From: an uncultured Flavobacteriaceae bacterium
GTDB taxonomy: Bacteria > Bacteroidota > Bacteroidia > Flavobacteriales > Flavobacteriaceae
Assembly: GCA_905479835.1 (NCBI GenBank)
Contig: CAJQNZ010000032.1
Location: 1 to 51,569 of the forward strand
Length of the DNA stretch: 51,569 nucleotides
Direction: 5' to 3'
Positions 1 to 9,497 of this stretch are shown in pieces. Below the pieces are notes generated by a model. That model made no database searches. It was not told the DNA's origin and saw only the letters and a program-made list of their open reading frames with translations. A program made the translations under genes and the position numbers. How positions within the stretch are numbered: the stretch's first letter is position 1; each line of letters begins with the position of its first letter.

Positions 1-1022
1 CAAAAGAAGTTAAAAATGCATTTGTAGATTTAAAATCACAAGGCATGAAAAAGTTAATTATTGATGTGAGACATAATCCTGGAGGACTATTAAACGAAGC
101 AGTAAATATTGTCAATTTTTTTATTCCAAAAGATAAAGTTGTCGTTACTACAAAAGCAAAATTGGATAAATGGAGCCAAACTTATAAAACTCGGAACGAA
201 CCTCTTGATCTTGAAATTCCAATCACTATAATTATCGATGGAAGATCAGCCTCTGCTGCAGAAATATTGGCAGGAGCGCTACAAGATTATGATAGAGCGG
301 TTATTGTTGGTGAACGTTCTTTTGGGAAAGGATTAGTTCAAAGAAGCAGAAAGTTATCCTACGGAACTCAGTTAAAACTGACAATTTCTAAATATTATAC
401 ACCAAGCGGAAGATGTATCCAAGAACTTGATTATACCAATAGAGATAAAAAAGGAAATATTCCTAAGTTTTCAGACGCTGGAATAAATTCTTTTAAGACA
501 GAAAACGGTAGAACAGTTTATGATGGTGGAGGAGTAGATCCAGATATTAAAGTGAAAAAAGTAGAAAATTCAGATGTTACACAGAGATTGTTAAAATCAG
601 ATGCATTTTATGATTATGCAACATTATTCTATTATAAAAACCCTTCAATTGCCGATGCAGAATCATTTCAATTGAATGATAGTGAATTTATTTCCTTCAA
701 GAATTATTTAAAAATGAATTTTGATAAATTTCAATTACCTATCGAAAAGTCATTTGACAAGATTATTAAAAAAGCAGAAAAAGACAATCTAAATATTGAC
801 ACTCAATACAATTCAATGTTGGCAGCTCTTCAAGTGGAAAAAATTAATGTAATAGAGAATTATAAAGATGAGTTGATGAACAAGCTTTCTGATGAAATAT
901 TGTTGAGGTATTATTTTAAAGAAGGAGTGTATCAGAATAAAATAATGTTTGATAAAACAATTAAACAAGCAATAAAAATAATTCAAAATGAAAATGAATA
1001 TGAAAAAATTCTTGTAAACTAA
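1..1022 (+). CDS. S41 family C-terminal processing peptidase, 5'-truncated by the window edge
   Basis: The reading frame is open from base 3, so this is the C-terminal 339 residues of a longer protein that begins outside the window; the first ATG at 45 is internal. The catalytic core is visible: a VRHNPGG segment, the serine motif DGRSASAAEILAG and the lysine motif RSFGKGLVQ, which form the Ser/Lys dyad of the tail-specific protease (CtpA/Prc) family. These enzymes cleave envelope proteins near their C-termini in the periplasm. The PDZ domain and N-terminal anchor would lie upstream. After the core there is a charged helical tail of about 120 residues. A complete paralogue lies at 49411-51030. 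The family call is secure; the substrate is unknown. Confidence 0.93.
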   Translation, partial: KEVKNAFVDLKSQGMKKLIIDVRHNPGGLLNEAVNIVNFFIPKDKVVVTTKAKLDKWSQTYKTRNEPLDLEIPITIIIDGRSASAAEILAGALQDYDRAVIVGERSFGKGLVQRSRKLSYGTQLKLTISKYYTPSGRCIQELDYTNRDKKGNIPKFSDAGINSFKTENGRTVYDGGGVDPDIKVKKVENSDVTQRLLKSDAFYDYATLFYYKNPSIADAESFQLNDSEFISFKNYLKMNFDKFQLPIEKSFDKIIKKAEKDNLNIDTQYNSMLAALQVEKINVIENYKDELMNKLSDEILLRYYFKEGVYQNKIMFDKTIKQAIKIIQNENEYEKILVN

Positions 1023-1066
1023 AGTTTGTTAAGAATATGTATATTTACCTCGTATAAGTTGAATCA

Positions 1067-2749
1067 ATGAAGGAAATAAAAATAAAAGGAAGAACGAGAT
1101 CTCAAGAATCCTCTGCAGCAATTGAAAAATTATATATCACGATGCGGCATTTATTCAGTCGTGGATTTTATAAACCAATGGGAATTTCTGGAGAATCTTT
1201 AAGAGAATCTTTGTTGCTTTTGCGTCCTGAAATTTACGGATCTATTGCAGATGAAAAAGTAGAATTGAATGGATTGATATATGTAATTGAAAGACTTCCT
1301 ATAGGGATTGAAGAATGTAGATATATTAATTTGACTTCAGAAGAAGGATACTCCAATTCACATTTTAAAACCATTATTCCTCCCAAGCGTAGACGTAATT
1401 GCTATCGTATTGATAAAGATCAGATGAATATTGAAATTACGCGTGGTCGATCTGAAATTTATGATATATTAACTCATTTGACATTTCTATTTATTGAATC
1501 TCATAAGATCATGAATAGAGTGCTTGTAGGAGATAATAAACATACTATACGAGAATGGAAACTTCTAGAAGAAATAGTTATTAATAATAAGAAGTTATCT
1601 ACCAAAGAAAAGGAGGTGACACTTGCTCATATTGGAAACATACTTGGAAGAACATTTGAAGAGGTTCAGAATGTGTATCATATTTTTTCTGAGAAAGATA
1701 ATGAAGATCGATTTTTTCAAATAATTTATTGGTTAGGACATTTAGCAATAAAAGAAGGAACTTTAAATAAGAAAAGAGAGATCACCTTCAGTCCCGTTTT
1801 AAGAGAGCGAATAGGACATCATATTTATGGTGAAATCTGGGCCAATAAGATTAAAGAAGTAATTGACAGTCAAGGATTAATAGGAAAACCAATTCATATT
1901 ATAAGTGCAAATATGCACAGTGTAATGAATTCTATTTATGCTCCGATTATTCTAAAAGATAAAGTTAAGAAAGAAGATGACATAGCGCTATTTGAATTAT
2001 TGAGTGAAGATCAAAATGAAGATTTACGTAAAAAAGTAAAAACAGATGCTTCTGAAAAAGGATTGACTTATATAAAAGATGATTCAGGGACCAATATCAA
2101 TGTTCAAGTAATTGATACTAGTAAAATAGATTTTGATTTAACGACATATTCTATTAAAAATTCAAAAAAAGAAAAACCAGTCATTATCGTGATGGATTAC
2201 GCATTTGGTGAGCAAGCGTATGAAACTATGGACGAGTTGTTAAAGCCATACTTTTGTAAAAATGGCAATATTCACCATCTTAATGTAGAATCTGTTTCAA
2301 TAATGGGAAAAGCAGGAATACTAGAAGGAGGTAAAGGAGATATAATGATTCCATCTTCACATATTTTTGAAGGAACAGCTGATAATTACCCTTTTAAAAA
2401 TGAATTAAAAAAAGAAGATTTAGAAGGTTTTGGACTTGAGGTTTTTGAAGGAGCAATGATTTCAGTTCTTGGAACCTCTCTACAGAATAAAGATATTTTA
2501 AAATTTTTCCATGATTCTACTTGGAGTGTTATAGGTCTTGAAATGGAAGGTGCACATTACCAAAAAGCGATTCAAGCAGCGTCTAAGATAAGAGGAAACA
2601 TTTCTAAAAATGTCAAAGTGAGGTATGCATATTACGCTTCAGATAATCCACTTGAAACTGGAAGTACTCTTGCTTCAGGAGGTTTAGGTACAACAGGAGT
2701 TCGCCCTACTTATGCAATTACACAAAAAATATTAGAACAAATATTTTAA
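1067..2749 (+). CDS. Uncharacterised conserved protein (DUF6909-like) with a nucleoside-phosphorylase-like C-terminal half
   Basis: This 560-residue cytoplasmic protein has no signal peptide or membrane segment. The N-terminal half is rich in charged helices and matches no enzyme I recognise; from memory, Bacteroidota homologues are catalogued as a DUF (DUF6909). The C-terminal ~200 residues resemble the PNP/UDP phosphorylase and AMP nucleosidase fold: a glycine-rich SIMGKAGILEGGKGDIMIP segment, then GLEMEGAH (E492, E494), like the purine-binding EMEG motif of MTA/SAH nucleosidases, then a YYASDNP segment with D526 where those enzymes place the catalytic Asp. The ATG at 1067 is the only sensible start. 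It lies between the S41 gene and the polysaccharide operon with a gap of about 45 bp on each side. The phosphorylase link is my inference from motifs. Confidence 0.8.
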   Translation: MKEIKIKGRTRSQESSAAIEKLYITMRHLFSRGFYKPMGISGESLRESLLLLRPEIYGSIADEKVELNGLIYVIERLPIGIEECRYINLTSEEGYSNSHFKTIIPPKRRRNCYRIDKDQMNIEITRGRSEIYDILTHLTFLFIESHKIMNRVLVGDNKHTIREWKLLEEIVINNKKLSTKEKEVTLAHIGNILGRTFEEVQNVYHIFSEKDNEDRFFQIIYWLGHLAIKEGTLNKKREITFSPVLRERIGHHIYGEIWANKIKEVIDSQGLIGKPIHIISANMHSVMNSIYAPIILKDKVKKEDDIALFELLSEDQNEDLRKKVKTDASEKGLTYIKDDSGTNINVQVIDTSKIDFDLTTYSIKNSKKEKPVIIVMDYAFGEQAYETMDELLKPYFCKNGNIHHLNVESVSIMGKAGILEGGKGDIMIPSSHIFEGTADNYPFKNELKKEDLEGFGLEVFEGAMISVLGTSLQNKDILKFFHDSTWSVIGLEMEGAHYQKAIQAASKIRGNISKNVKVRYAYYASDNPLETGSTLASGGLGTTGVRPTYAITQKILEQIF

Positions 2750-2784
2750 TAACACGAAGCAATTATTTTTAAATTATACGAAGT

Positions 2785-3828
2785 ATGTCAACAGATCAAA
2801 AAAACAATGAAGAAGAAGTAGATTTAGGGTCATTATTTGTCATCATAGGAAGAGGGTTTACTAAATTTTTTAAATTTATTGAAAACATACTTACAACTGC
2901 CTTTTATTTTATAATAGAAATTTTATTATTTTTAAAGAAGCACATTGTAAAATTTGCTATTGCTGCTTTAATAGGAGGAGTTGTCGGAGCTGTTCTTGAG
3001 TATAAAAAAGGAGATAGATATGCTTCAGATCTTATTTTACAGCCCAATTTCAACAGCGCAAGACAGTTGTATAATAACATTAATTATTACGATGATTTAG
3101 TCAAGCAAAAAGACACCGTATTGCTTGCACAAATTTTCGATATTTCTTTACCTGATGCATCTTCTTTGAAAGATTTTGAGATCCAACCAATTAAGACAGA
3201 AAACGATGTTTTATCAGAATATGACAAACTAATATTGTCAGTAGACACATTAACTGTAAAAAGTTATTCTTATGGTCAATTTAAAACGATGTTTACTGAT
3301 TATGATTATAAGTTTCACAAAGTAACTGTTGAGGCTAATAAGAAAGAAGTTTTTTCGAATCTAGATGATATTATTATCTCTTCAATTGTTGAAAATGATT
3401 TTTTTAACAAATTAAAAAATTTAACAAACGAAAATTTAAATAGAACAGACTCACTATTGAGAAAAAACTTAGTACAATTAGACTCTTTGAATAAAGTTTA
3501 TATGAGAGTAATGTTGGATGAAGCAAAGAAAGAGTCAAATGGGACTAATATCGATCTAGGAGGTGATAAACGATCAACAAAAGAACTAGAACTATTTGAA
3601 TCAACCAGAAGAATTAACAAAGACCTTAAAGATATAACAGAAGATAAGTCTGAAAAAACAGAGGTTATTAACGTAATATCCAACTTTCAGCCAGTAGGAT
3701 ATCAAGTAAATGAAATACAGAAAAATTATATTTTCAGGTTTGCTTTAATCGGTGTTGGATTGGTAATCATTTTGTTATTATTTAAAATATTAAATGGTTA
3801 TTTGGAAAACTATAAGAGAAGTTCTTAG
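2785..3828 (+). CDS. Wzz-like polysaccharide co-polymerase / chain-length determinant
   Basis: The protein has 347 residues. A cytoplasmic N-terminus (about 1-50) with amphipathic hydrophobic stretches is followed by a first transmembrane helix (about 53-70, ending in a GGVVGAVLE segment). A long, mostly helical periplasmic region of about 240 residues follows, then a second helix (about 316-336, FALIGVGLVIILLLF) and a short basic tail. Two membrane helices flanking a helical periplasmic domain is the polysaccharide co-polymerase plan that sets chain length with a Wzy polymerase. Position supports this: it directly precedes the Wzx flippase and Wzy-like genes. Sequence identity to enterobacterial Wzz is not obvious, so the call rests on topology and context. 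Confidence 0.75.
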   Translation: MSTDQKNNEEEVDLGSLFVIIGRGFTKFFKFIENILTTAFYFIIEILLFLKKHIVKFAIAALIGGVVGAVLEYKKGDRYASDLILQPNFNSARQLYNNINYYDDLVKQKDTVLLAQIFDISLPDASSLKDFEIQPIKTENDVLSEYDKLILSVDTLTVKSYSYGQFKTMFTDYDYKFHKVTVEANKKEVFSNLDDIIISSIVENDFFNKLKNLTNENLNRTDSLLRKNLVQLDSLNKVYMRVMLDEAKKESNGTNIDLGGDKRSTKELELFESTRRINKDLKDITEDKSEKTEVINVISNFQPVGYQVNEIQKNYIFRFALIGVGLVIILLLFKILNGYLENYKRSS

Positions 3829-3849
3829 ATTTTTTAGTAATAAAATCTA
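3826..3849 (+). terminator. Weak AT-rich hairpin between wzz-like and wzx genes
   Basis: An 8-bp inverted repeat (TAGATTTT ... AAAATCTA) with an 8-nt loop covers the stop codon of the Wzz-like gene and the gap to the flippase gene. Only two G-C pairs are present, and a CATATTTG box (one mismatch from TAnnTTTG) follows just before the flippase ATG. It might be a weak attenuator or terminator followed by an internal promoter, or chance in an AT-rich gap. Confidence 0.25.
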
Positions 3850-3866
3850 GTTTCATATTTGAAAAA

Positions 3867-5042
3867 ATGCTAAAAAATATCGCTAAAATATTTTCTTCTC
3901 ACATCATTGTAAAAATACTAGGACTTATAAGTATTGCTATTGTACTTAAGTTTCTATCAATAGAAGAATTTGGAGAATATAGTTATTATCTTGTATTGTT
4001 GAATTTATCAGCGATCACTATAGATCCTTTTTTATCTGCTTATCTTGTTGAGTTCAAGATGAAAAATTATACTAAATACAATTTTGGAATTTTCAGTTTC
4101 CCAATCTTATTATTACCTTTATTTTACCTATATACTCTTTTTTTTATTCCCAACATAGATATAAGTATTTTCATTTTTTTTTGTATTACTTTTTTTTTAA
4201 GTGCTGGATTAAAATCATACTTAAATAGTAAAGAAAGGTATTTTGATTATGGACTTGTAGATATATTGAGACAATTTAGTTTATTTATTACAACATTAAT
4301 TTTTTTCTTCATACTTAAACAAAATGATTATTTAGGATTACTAAAAATCAATTATCTGGCATCTACAATCAGTATGATTGCACTTTTCTTTTTAATGATT
4401 AAAAAAGATGAAATTTCCTTTGACATACGTTTTTTAAAACTTAAAAAAATTGTTTCTGAGTCTAAATTTTTAATATTCTACACAACAATAATTTTATTGA
4501 TAACATTTATAGATTCTTATTTTGTTGAATTATTTTTAACCAAACAAGACCTTGGAATCTACTCTTTTTCATTAAAAATTTATAACATTTCATTAATGCT
4601 TGTTGTTCCTATTTTTACCGTTTTAAATATCAAACAAATTGAAATTGCGAAAGAAAAAGGATATGATATTTTTTTAAAAAAGAATTTTAAAAAGGTTTTG
4701 GGTTTTTCAACAATAATTTTCATTATTGTTTTAATTTTTAATTTAGTTGTTACAGAATATTTTTTCACGGAGTATAGAGCGTCTTTTTGGACTACAACAA
4801 TTTTATTATGCGGATCTTTTATAACATACATTTCACTTCCTTTTTCCTTTTTAATTGCATATAGAAAATATAAACAACTATTTTTATTAGGTATGTTGGC
4901 AATTTCAATGAATATTATAATTAATTACTTTTTTATAAATACCTATGGAATTTTAATTGCAGCTTTTGCCACATTTTTATCTCAATTAATAATAAATTTA
5001 GGAGCGGTAAGTATATCATATAAGCTTCTATATAAAAAGTAG
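3867..5042 (+). CDS. Wzx-type polysaccharide flippase (MOP superfamily)
   Basis: This 391-residue polytopic membrane protein has about twelve predicted helices, very rich in Ile, Leu and Phe, with no soluble domain. The N-terminus (FSSHIIVKILGLISIAIVLK, then LSIEEFGEYSYY) matches the start of Wzx/RfbX flippases of the multidrug/oligosaccharidyl-lipid/polysaccharide exporter superfamily. It would move undecaprenyl-diphosphate-linked repeat units across the inner membrane for Wzy-dependent polymerisation. It follows the Wzz-like gene by 38 bp and is separated from the next gene by a single base. The composition is extremely AT-rich, as is usual for such loci. Confidence 0.87.
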   Translation: MLKNIAKIFSSHIIVKILGLISIAIVLKFLSIEEFGEYSYYLVLLNLSAITIDPFLSAYLVEFKMKNYTKYNFGIFSFPILLLPLFYLYTLFFIPNIDISIFIFFCITFFLSAGLKSYLNSKERYFDYGLVDILRQFSLFITTLIFFFILKQNDYLGLLKINYLASTISMIALFFLMIKKDEISFDIRFLKLKKIVSESKFLIFYTTIILLITFIDSYFVELFLTKQDLGIYSFSLKIYNISLMLVVPIFTVLNIKQIEIAKEKGYDIFLKKNFKKVLGFSTIIFIIVLIFNLVVTEYFFTEYRASFWTTTILLCGSFITYISLPFSFLIAYRKYKQLFLLGMLAISMNIIINYFFINTYGILIAAFATFLSQLIINLGAVSISYKLLYKK

Positions 5043-5043
5043 C

Positions 5044-6432
5044 ATGAAGATCAGTTTAAAACAAATATATATTTTCTTTTTCTTACTTGGAATTTTTTTC
5101 ATTCCATTTAACTCCTATCAGGGAATTTCATTTCTTGGAGAATATAGTAAAGATGGAGCGGTAGTTTTTTTTCTCTTATCATTCTTTTTTTTTCTAATAG
5201 ATGCTGCGATAAAAAAAGTTATTTCAATTCCATATAGAAATTTATTTTTTCAATTTTTAACTTTACTATTGTTGTGGTTGATTTTATCAACACTTTTAAA
5301 TATCCCTTCAGTTTTAGAAAATTATATCAAGCAGACATCTGGAATAAATCGTTTTATTAGACAGTTGTTTTCTTTATCTATTGCTTTATTTCTTTTTATT
5401 ATGATGTATAATATTGCAATAAAATTTTCGACAGAAAAGATTTTTTTATTGGTGAGAAAGACACTTTTATATTCCTTTATTTTTGTTGCATTTTATGGTT
5501 TTATAGAGATTTTGTTTTTGGTTTTTCATTTCAATTCTTTAAAAGGGTTTATAGAAATATTTGATTACTTTCCTTTTTTAGAATCCAATTTAGATATGAA
5601 ACATGGAAGAATTTCTTCAGTTTCTTATGAGCCTCCATTTCTTGCAATTTATTTAATAACAACTGCAGGTTGGATGTTCAGTTATATTATAACTTCCAAA
5701 AGTGTTTTAAGATATCTACCAACATTTGTGGTAATCATATTGACCTTTTTTTCAGGTTCAAGAACTGCATTAATAGTAGTTTTACTTCAGTTTGTTGTAT
5801 TCTTAAGTGTCCTTTTTAGTTTACAAAAAAAATATAGAGAGATTCTTAAAAAGTTACTTCTTGTACTTTCAGCAATAGCACTAGTTCTTCTTATGTTTAA
5901 TGGGAAAAGTGTGATTAACTCTATAGATAAAAAAGTGGAATCGCTAAATTTCAAAAAAAACCTTACAGAAAATGTATCGAATAGGACACGTTTTGGAATT
6001 CAATATACATCCTTGTTAATTTTTATAGAAAATCCAATTATAGGAGTTGGTTTTGGGCAACAGAGTTTTCATGCTAGAGACAAATATCCTGAATGGGCAA
6101 CGAATAAAAATTATGAGTTTGAATTATGGTATTTAAATGACTCAATTAAATCGTTTCCTCCTGGATATAATATGTATACACGCTTACTTGCTGAAACAGG
6201 AATCATAGGTTTTTTTATTTTTGTATTATTTTTGATTCTTTTGGTTTACCAAAGCAAGAAATTGATAAAACATCAAGATGGGATTAAAAAAACACTTTCG
6301 ATAGTTTTACTAGTCTCATTTATAGGATTTATTATAAATTGGATGCAAATAGATAGTTTTAGGATATATGGATTTTGGATATGTTTAGCCTTATTAATAA
6401 GTCAACTACAGCAAAGGCAGCTTTATGAATGA
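5044..6432 (+). CDS. O-antigen polymerase/ligase family membrane protein (Wzy-like)
   Basis: This 462-residue protein has about ten to twelve membrane helices and one large periplasmic loop (about 300-380). It contains the Wzy_C/O-antigen ligase signatures: an SGSRTALIVVL segment in a middle helix, an NPIIGVGFGQ turn after it, and a RLLAETGIIGFF segment entering the last helices. Such proteins polymerise lipid-linked repeat units (Wzy) or ligate the glycan to lipid A core (WaaL). The ATG lies one base after the flippase stop and the 3' end overlaps the next gene by 8 bp, so translation is probably coupled. A second protein of the same broad family lies at 7216; which one is polymerase and which is ligase cannot be told from sequence. 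Confidence 0.85.
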   Translation: MKISLKQIYIFFFLLGIFFIPFNSYQGISFLGEYSKDGAVVFFLLSFFFFLIDAAIKKVISIPYRNLFFQFLTLLLLWLILSTLLNIPSVLENYIKQTSGINRFIRQLFSLSIALFLFIMMYNIAIKFSTEKIFLLVRKTLLYSFIFVAFYGFIEILFLVFHFNSLKGFIEIFDYFPFLESNLDMKHGRISSVSYEPPFLAIYLITTAGWMFSYIITSKSVLRYLPTFVVIILTFFSGSRTALIVVLLQFVVFLSVLFSLQKKYREILKKLLLVLSAIALVLLMFNGKSVINSIDKKVESLNFKKNLTENVSNRTRFGIQYTSLLIFIENPIIGVGFGQQSFHARDKYPEWATNKNYEFELWYLNDSIKSFPPGYNMYTRLLAETGIIGFFIFVLFLILLVYQSKKLIKHQDGIKKTLSIVLLVSFIGFIINWMQIDSFRIYGFWICLALLISQLQQRQLYE

Positions 6433-7219
6433 TGTAATCGTATTAATACCACATTTTAATAATATAAAGGGACTCTGCTCCTCATTAGCTTCCATAGGAA
6501 ATAATGAGAATGTAGATGTATTAATTGTTGATGACGGAAGCAGTATTGAATTAGACAAAAACCTTATAAAATCTTTTTTCAAAGCAAATGGAAAAGTATT
6601 TTTTGAGTTTTTAAATAGCAATAGTGGAATTGAAATAGCTTTAAATACAGGACTTCAGACTTTAGGAAAGAAAGAGTATACATATATAGCTAGATTAGAC
6701 TGCGGAGATAAATGTTTAAAAGAAAGATTTAAAAAACAAGTTTCTTTTTTAGAAGAGAATTCAGGAATAAGTCTGATAGGAACTAATGTGTCATTTGTAG
6801 ATGAAAAAGGCAATTTTTTATACAATTTACAACTGCCTTCAGAAGACAGTGATATTAGAAAAAAAATGTATATAAATGCGATGCATATTCATCCTTCAAT
6901 AATGTTTAGAAGTTCAATACTTAAAAAAACAGGTTTATATCCTGTTCATTATAAAGCGGCAGAAGATTACGCGTTTTTTTTTAATGTAATTAAAGAATTT
7001 AAAGTTGCTAATATTAATGAAATTTTGGTAAAATGTGAGATGAGTTCCAAAGGAATTTCCTCGGTTTTAAGAAAAGAACAAGCAAAGAATCGAATTAAAA
7101 TCATTATTGAAAATTTCTACTTTGGTTTTTATCCTATTTATGGTTTATGTAGAAGTGTTCTTTTATATTTATTACCCTTAAAGTTATTAATAAAAATAAA
7201 GCAGCTTGTTAAAAGATGA
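6425..7219 (+). CDS. Family 2 glycosyltransferase
   Basis: A 264-residue GT-A fold enzyme. The N-terminal nucleotide-binding strand (VIVLIPHFNN), the VDVLIVDDGSS segment and the metal-binding region ARLDCGD in place of the common ARMDADD are all present, followed by MHIHPSIMFRSSIL and AAEDYAFFF, which correspond to the acceptor-side region. It should transfer one sugar from a nucleotide-sugar to the growing lipid-linked repeat unit on the cytoplasmic side of the inner membrane. Donor and linkage cannot be predicted. The start overlaps the preceding gene by 8 bp and the end overlaps the next by 4 bp (ATGA), so it is part of one translationally coupled operon. Confidence 0.92.
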   Translation: MNDVIVLIPHFNNIKGLCSSLASIGNNENVDVLIVDDGSSIELDKNLIKSFFKANGKVFFEFLNSNSGIEIALNTGLQTLGKKEYTYIARLDCGDKCLKERFKKQVSFLEENSGISLIGTNVSFVDEKGNFLYNLQLPSEDSDIRKKMYINAMHIHPSIMFRSSILKKTGLYPVHYKAAEDYAFFFNVIKEFKVANINEILVKCEMSSKGISSVLRKEQAKNRIKIIIENFYFGFYPIYGLCRSVLLYLLPLKLLIKIKQLVKR

Positions 7220-8400
7220 AAATAGATAGGGTAGATAAGTCATATGATATTGTGTTTGCAATATTACTTTTTATGCTTCCAATATCGGTTGCGATACCTA
7301 ATTTTTGTTTAGGAATACTTATCATGCTTTTTGTTTTAAAAAAAAGAAAATCTATTTTTAAAAATGAATATATAAAGTTGTTATTCTTATTTGTCTTGTA
7401 TTTTATTTTAAAAGCAATTTTCAACAATGTTTTTATAGAAAATATCAATCAATACAAGCATATCTTAATAGTGATGATAGTAAGTATATTGTCATTTAAT
7501 ATTGTTGATGAAATACTGATAAAAAAAGCATTTTTGACAGGTTTATTTGTTGCTGTTATTTATTCTTTTTTTAAAATTGGTGTATACTATTATCAATGCA
7601 ATATTCTTCCTTTGGGTAATTCTTATGAAGTAAAAGAGATGTTGTTGATTCATAGACCTTATTTTGGGTTTATGTGTTTTTTGGGCATTGTGTTCGCTTT
7701 AGATTTAATAAAAAGGAGCAGTAGCAGCATTGAGAAATATGTATATATTTCTTTACTATTTATTTTATTTTTATTTACATATTTAATTGTTGCCCGACTT
7801 TCTATGCTACTTATTTTACTGTTTTTCTTTTTTAAATTTATTTTTTCCACAGAAAAGAAAACGGTCTTGATTTTAGTATTATTTATAGCAACTTTTTTTG
7901 TTACGCTTATTTTTAATAATAATTTTCAAAAAAGGTTTCATATACAAAGTACATTAGAAGAAACAAAAAAAGTATTTTCAAATCAAGAACCGAGAGTTGT
8001 TATTTGGGATTGTGGATTCACTGACCTATTATCAGATAAAGAAGCCAATCTATTATTAGGATATAAGAATCCAAAAAATATTCAATCAAACTTGAACGAT
8101 TGTTATGAACATAAAATTGAAAATATATCAAAAAGAGAATATTATTTAGCAACAGAATTTAATACTCATAATCAATTTTTAGATTTTTTTCTACAAGGAG
8201 GAATTATAGGTTTATTATTATTTACAACCTTATTTATCTATTCAATTTATACTCTTAGGCATAGTAAAACAGCTGTATTAATTCTTTTTTCCTTTTTCTT
8301 ATTCTGTTTTTTTGAAAACATCCTTCACAGACAGCTCGGAGCTTATTTATTTGGTATATTTATACCTTTATATTTTTCTAAAACTATTTTAAAAGAGTAA
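7216..8400 (+). CDS. O-antigen ligase/polymerase family membrane protein (WaaL/Wzy-like), second copy
   Basis: A 394-residue polytopic protein with about ten helices. A periplasmic loop (about 250-310) contains QEPRVVIWDCGF and ends in FNTHNQFLDFFLQGGIIGLL, the HNQFLD-type segment typical of the Wzy_C/WaaL family, in which the histidine is functionally important in characterised ligases. With the protein at 5044 this gives the operon two members of the superfamily, consistent with one acting as polymerase and one as ligase. It starts in an ATGA overlap with the preceding glycosyltransferase and ends in a TAATG overlap with the next gene. Confidence 0.85.
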   Translation: MKIDRVDKSYDIVFAILLFMLPISVAIPNFCLGILIMLFVLKKRKSIFKNEYIKLLFLFVLYFILKAIFNNVFIENINQYKHILIVMIVSILSFNIVDEILIKKAFLTGLFVAVIYSFFKIGVYYYQCNILPLGNSYEVKEMLLIHRPYFGFMCFLGIVFALDLIKRSSSSIEKYVYISLLFILFLFTYLIVARLSMLLILLFFFFKFIFSTEKKTVLILVLFIATFFVTLIFNNNFQKRFHIQSTLEETKKVFSNQEPRVVIWDCGFTDLLSDKEANLLLGYKNPKNIQSNLNDCYEHKIENISKREYYLATEFNTHNQFLDFFLQGGIIGLLLFTTLFIYSIYTLRHSKTAVLILFSFFLFCFFENILHRQLGAYLFGIFIPLYFSKTILKE

Positions 8401-9497
8401 TGAAATACCAAAAAAAAATATTGGTAATGGACTGGCTAGATGATTATGCAGGCTCTGAACAAATAGCAAAATATTTACATCAAGTATATAATTTTGATAA
8501 GGTATATACATTGGTAAATGTTATGGCAACAGAACATTTAAAAAGAATATTCAACACAACTGAAATTGAAATTAAAACCTCTCCTTTACAAGTTTTTAAA
8601 AAAAAATTCAGGTATGCTCTTCCCTTATTTCCTATCGCATTAAAAAAGTTAAGAGTTGAAGAAGAAAACGCATTAATTATAAGCGTTACACATTCAGTAG
8701 TCAAAGGAATTGATTTTCCTCAAAGCAGTTCTCATATTTCGTTTCTTGTTGCCAGAAATTTAAAATATGTATGGGAAGAAAAACAGTTATATTTTAAAGG
8801 TTTCAGGAGGTTATTTACTTTTATCATACCATCCTTACGAACATTTGATATTAATAAATCAACAAAACCGACTAAAATTGTAACAGTGTCTGATTTTGTA
8901 ACTAAATGGGCAACAGAAAAATATAAAAGAGAGATTACAACTTTGCATCCTCCAGTTGATGTAGATGCATTTGAGTTTTTAGAAAAAAAAGAAGACTTTT
9001 ATGTTTCAATAGGTAGACTTGAACCTTATAAAAGATATGACATATTAATTGACGCATTTAATAAAAATGGAAGAAAATTAATAATTATTGGAGACGGTTC
9101 ATTAATGGCTGAGCTTAAAAACAGAGCAAAAAGTAATATTGAGTTTAAAGGATATTTATTTTCTGAAGATTCTAAAGAATATTTAAAAAGAGCAAAGGCA
9201 TTTGTTTTTTGCGGAAAAGAAGATTTTGGGATTGCATTATTAGAGCCTCAAGTATGTGGAACTCCAGTAATAGCATTTGGAGCAGGAGGAGCTTTAGAAA
9301 CAGTTGTAGAAGGAGAAACAGGACTCTTATTTAACGATCAAAACACGGACTCAATTAATGCAGTAATTGAAAAGTTTGAAAAGTTAGAATTTAATCCAAA
9401 TATAATTATAGAACATTCAAAAACATTTTCTGTAGAAAACTTTAAGAAAAATTTTAAGGAACAGGTAGAGAAAATGTATTTAAATAAAACGAATTGA
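8400..9497 (+). CDS. Family 4 glycosyltransferase (GT-B, WbaZ/mannosyltransferase-like)
   Basis: A 365-residue GT-B enzyme. The N-terminal acceptor domain starts with ILVMDWLDDYAGSEQ, the early DDYAGSE loop replacing the usual GGxE. The C-terminal donor domain has VSIGRLEPYKRYDILIDAF and the EX7E motif EDFGIALLEPQ followed by CGTPVIAFGAGG. This places it in glycosyltransferase family 4 (Glycos_transf_1), close to mannosyltransferases of O-antigen loci, though the donor is not certain. It adds a sugar to the lipid-linked repeat unit in the cytoplasm. Overlaps of 1 bp upstream and 4 bp downstream tie it to its neighbours. Confidence 0.9.
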   Translation: MKYQKKILVMDWLDDYAGSEQIAKYLHQVYNFDKVYTLVNVMATEHLKRIFNTTEIEIKTSPLQVFKKKFRYALPLFPIALKKLRVEEENALIISVTHSVVKGIDFPQSSSHISFLVARNLKYVWEEKQLYFKGFRRLFTFIIPSLRTFDINKSTKPTKIVTVSDFVTKWATEKYKREITTLHPPVDVDAFEFLEKKEDFYVSIGRLEPYKRYDILIDAFNKNGRKLIIIGDGSLMAELKNRAKSNIEFKGYLFSEDSKEYLKRAKAFVFCGKEDFGIALLEPQVCGTPVIAFGAGGALETVVEGETGLLFNDQNTDSINAVIEKFEKLEFNPNIIIEHSKTFSVENFKKNFKEQVEKMYLNKTN

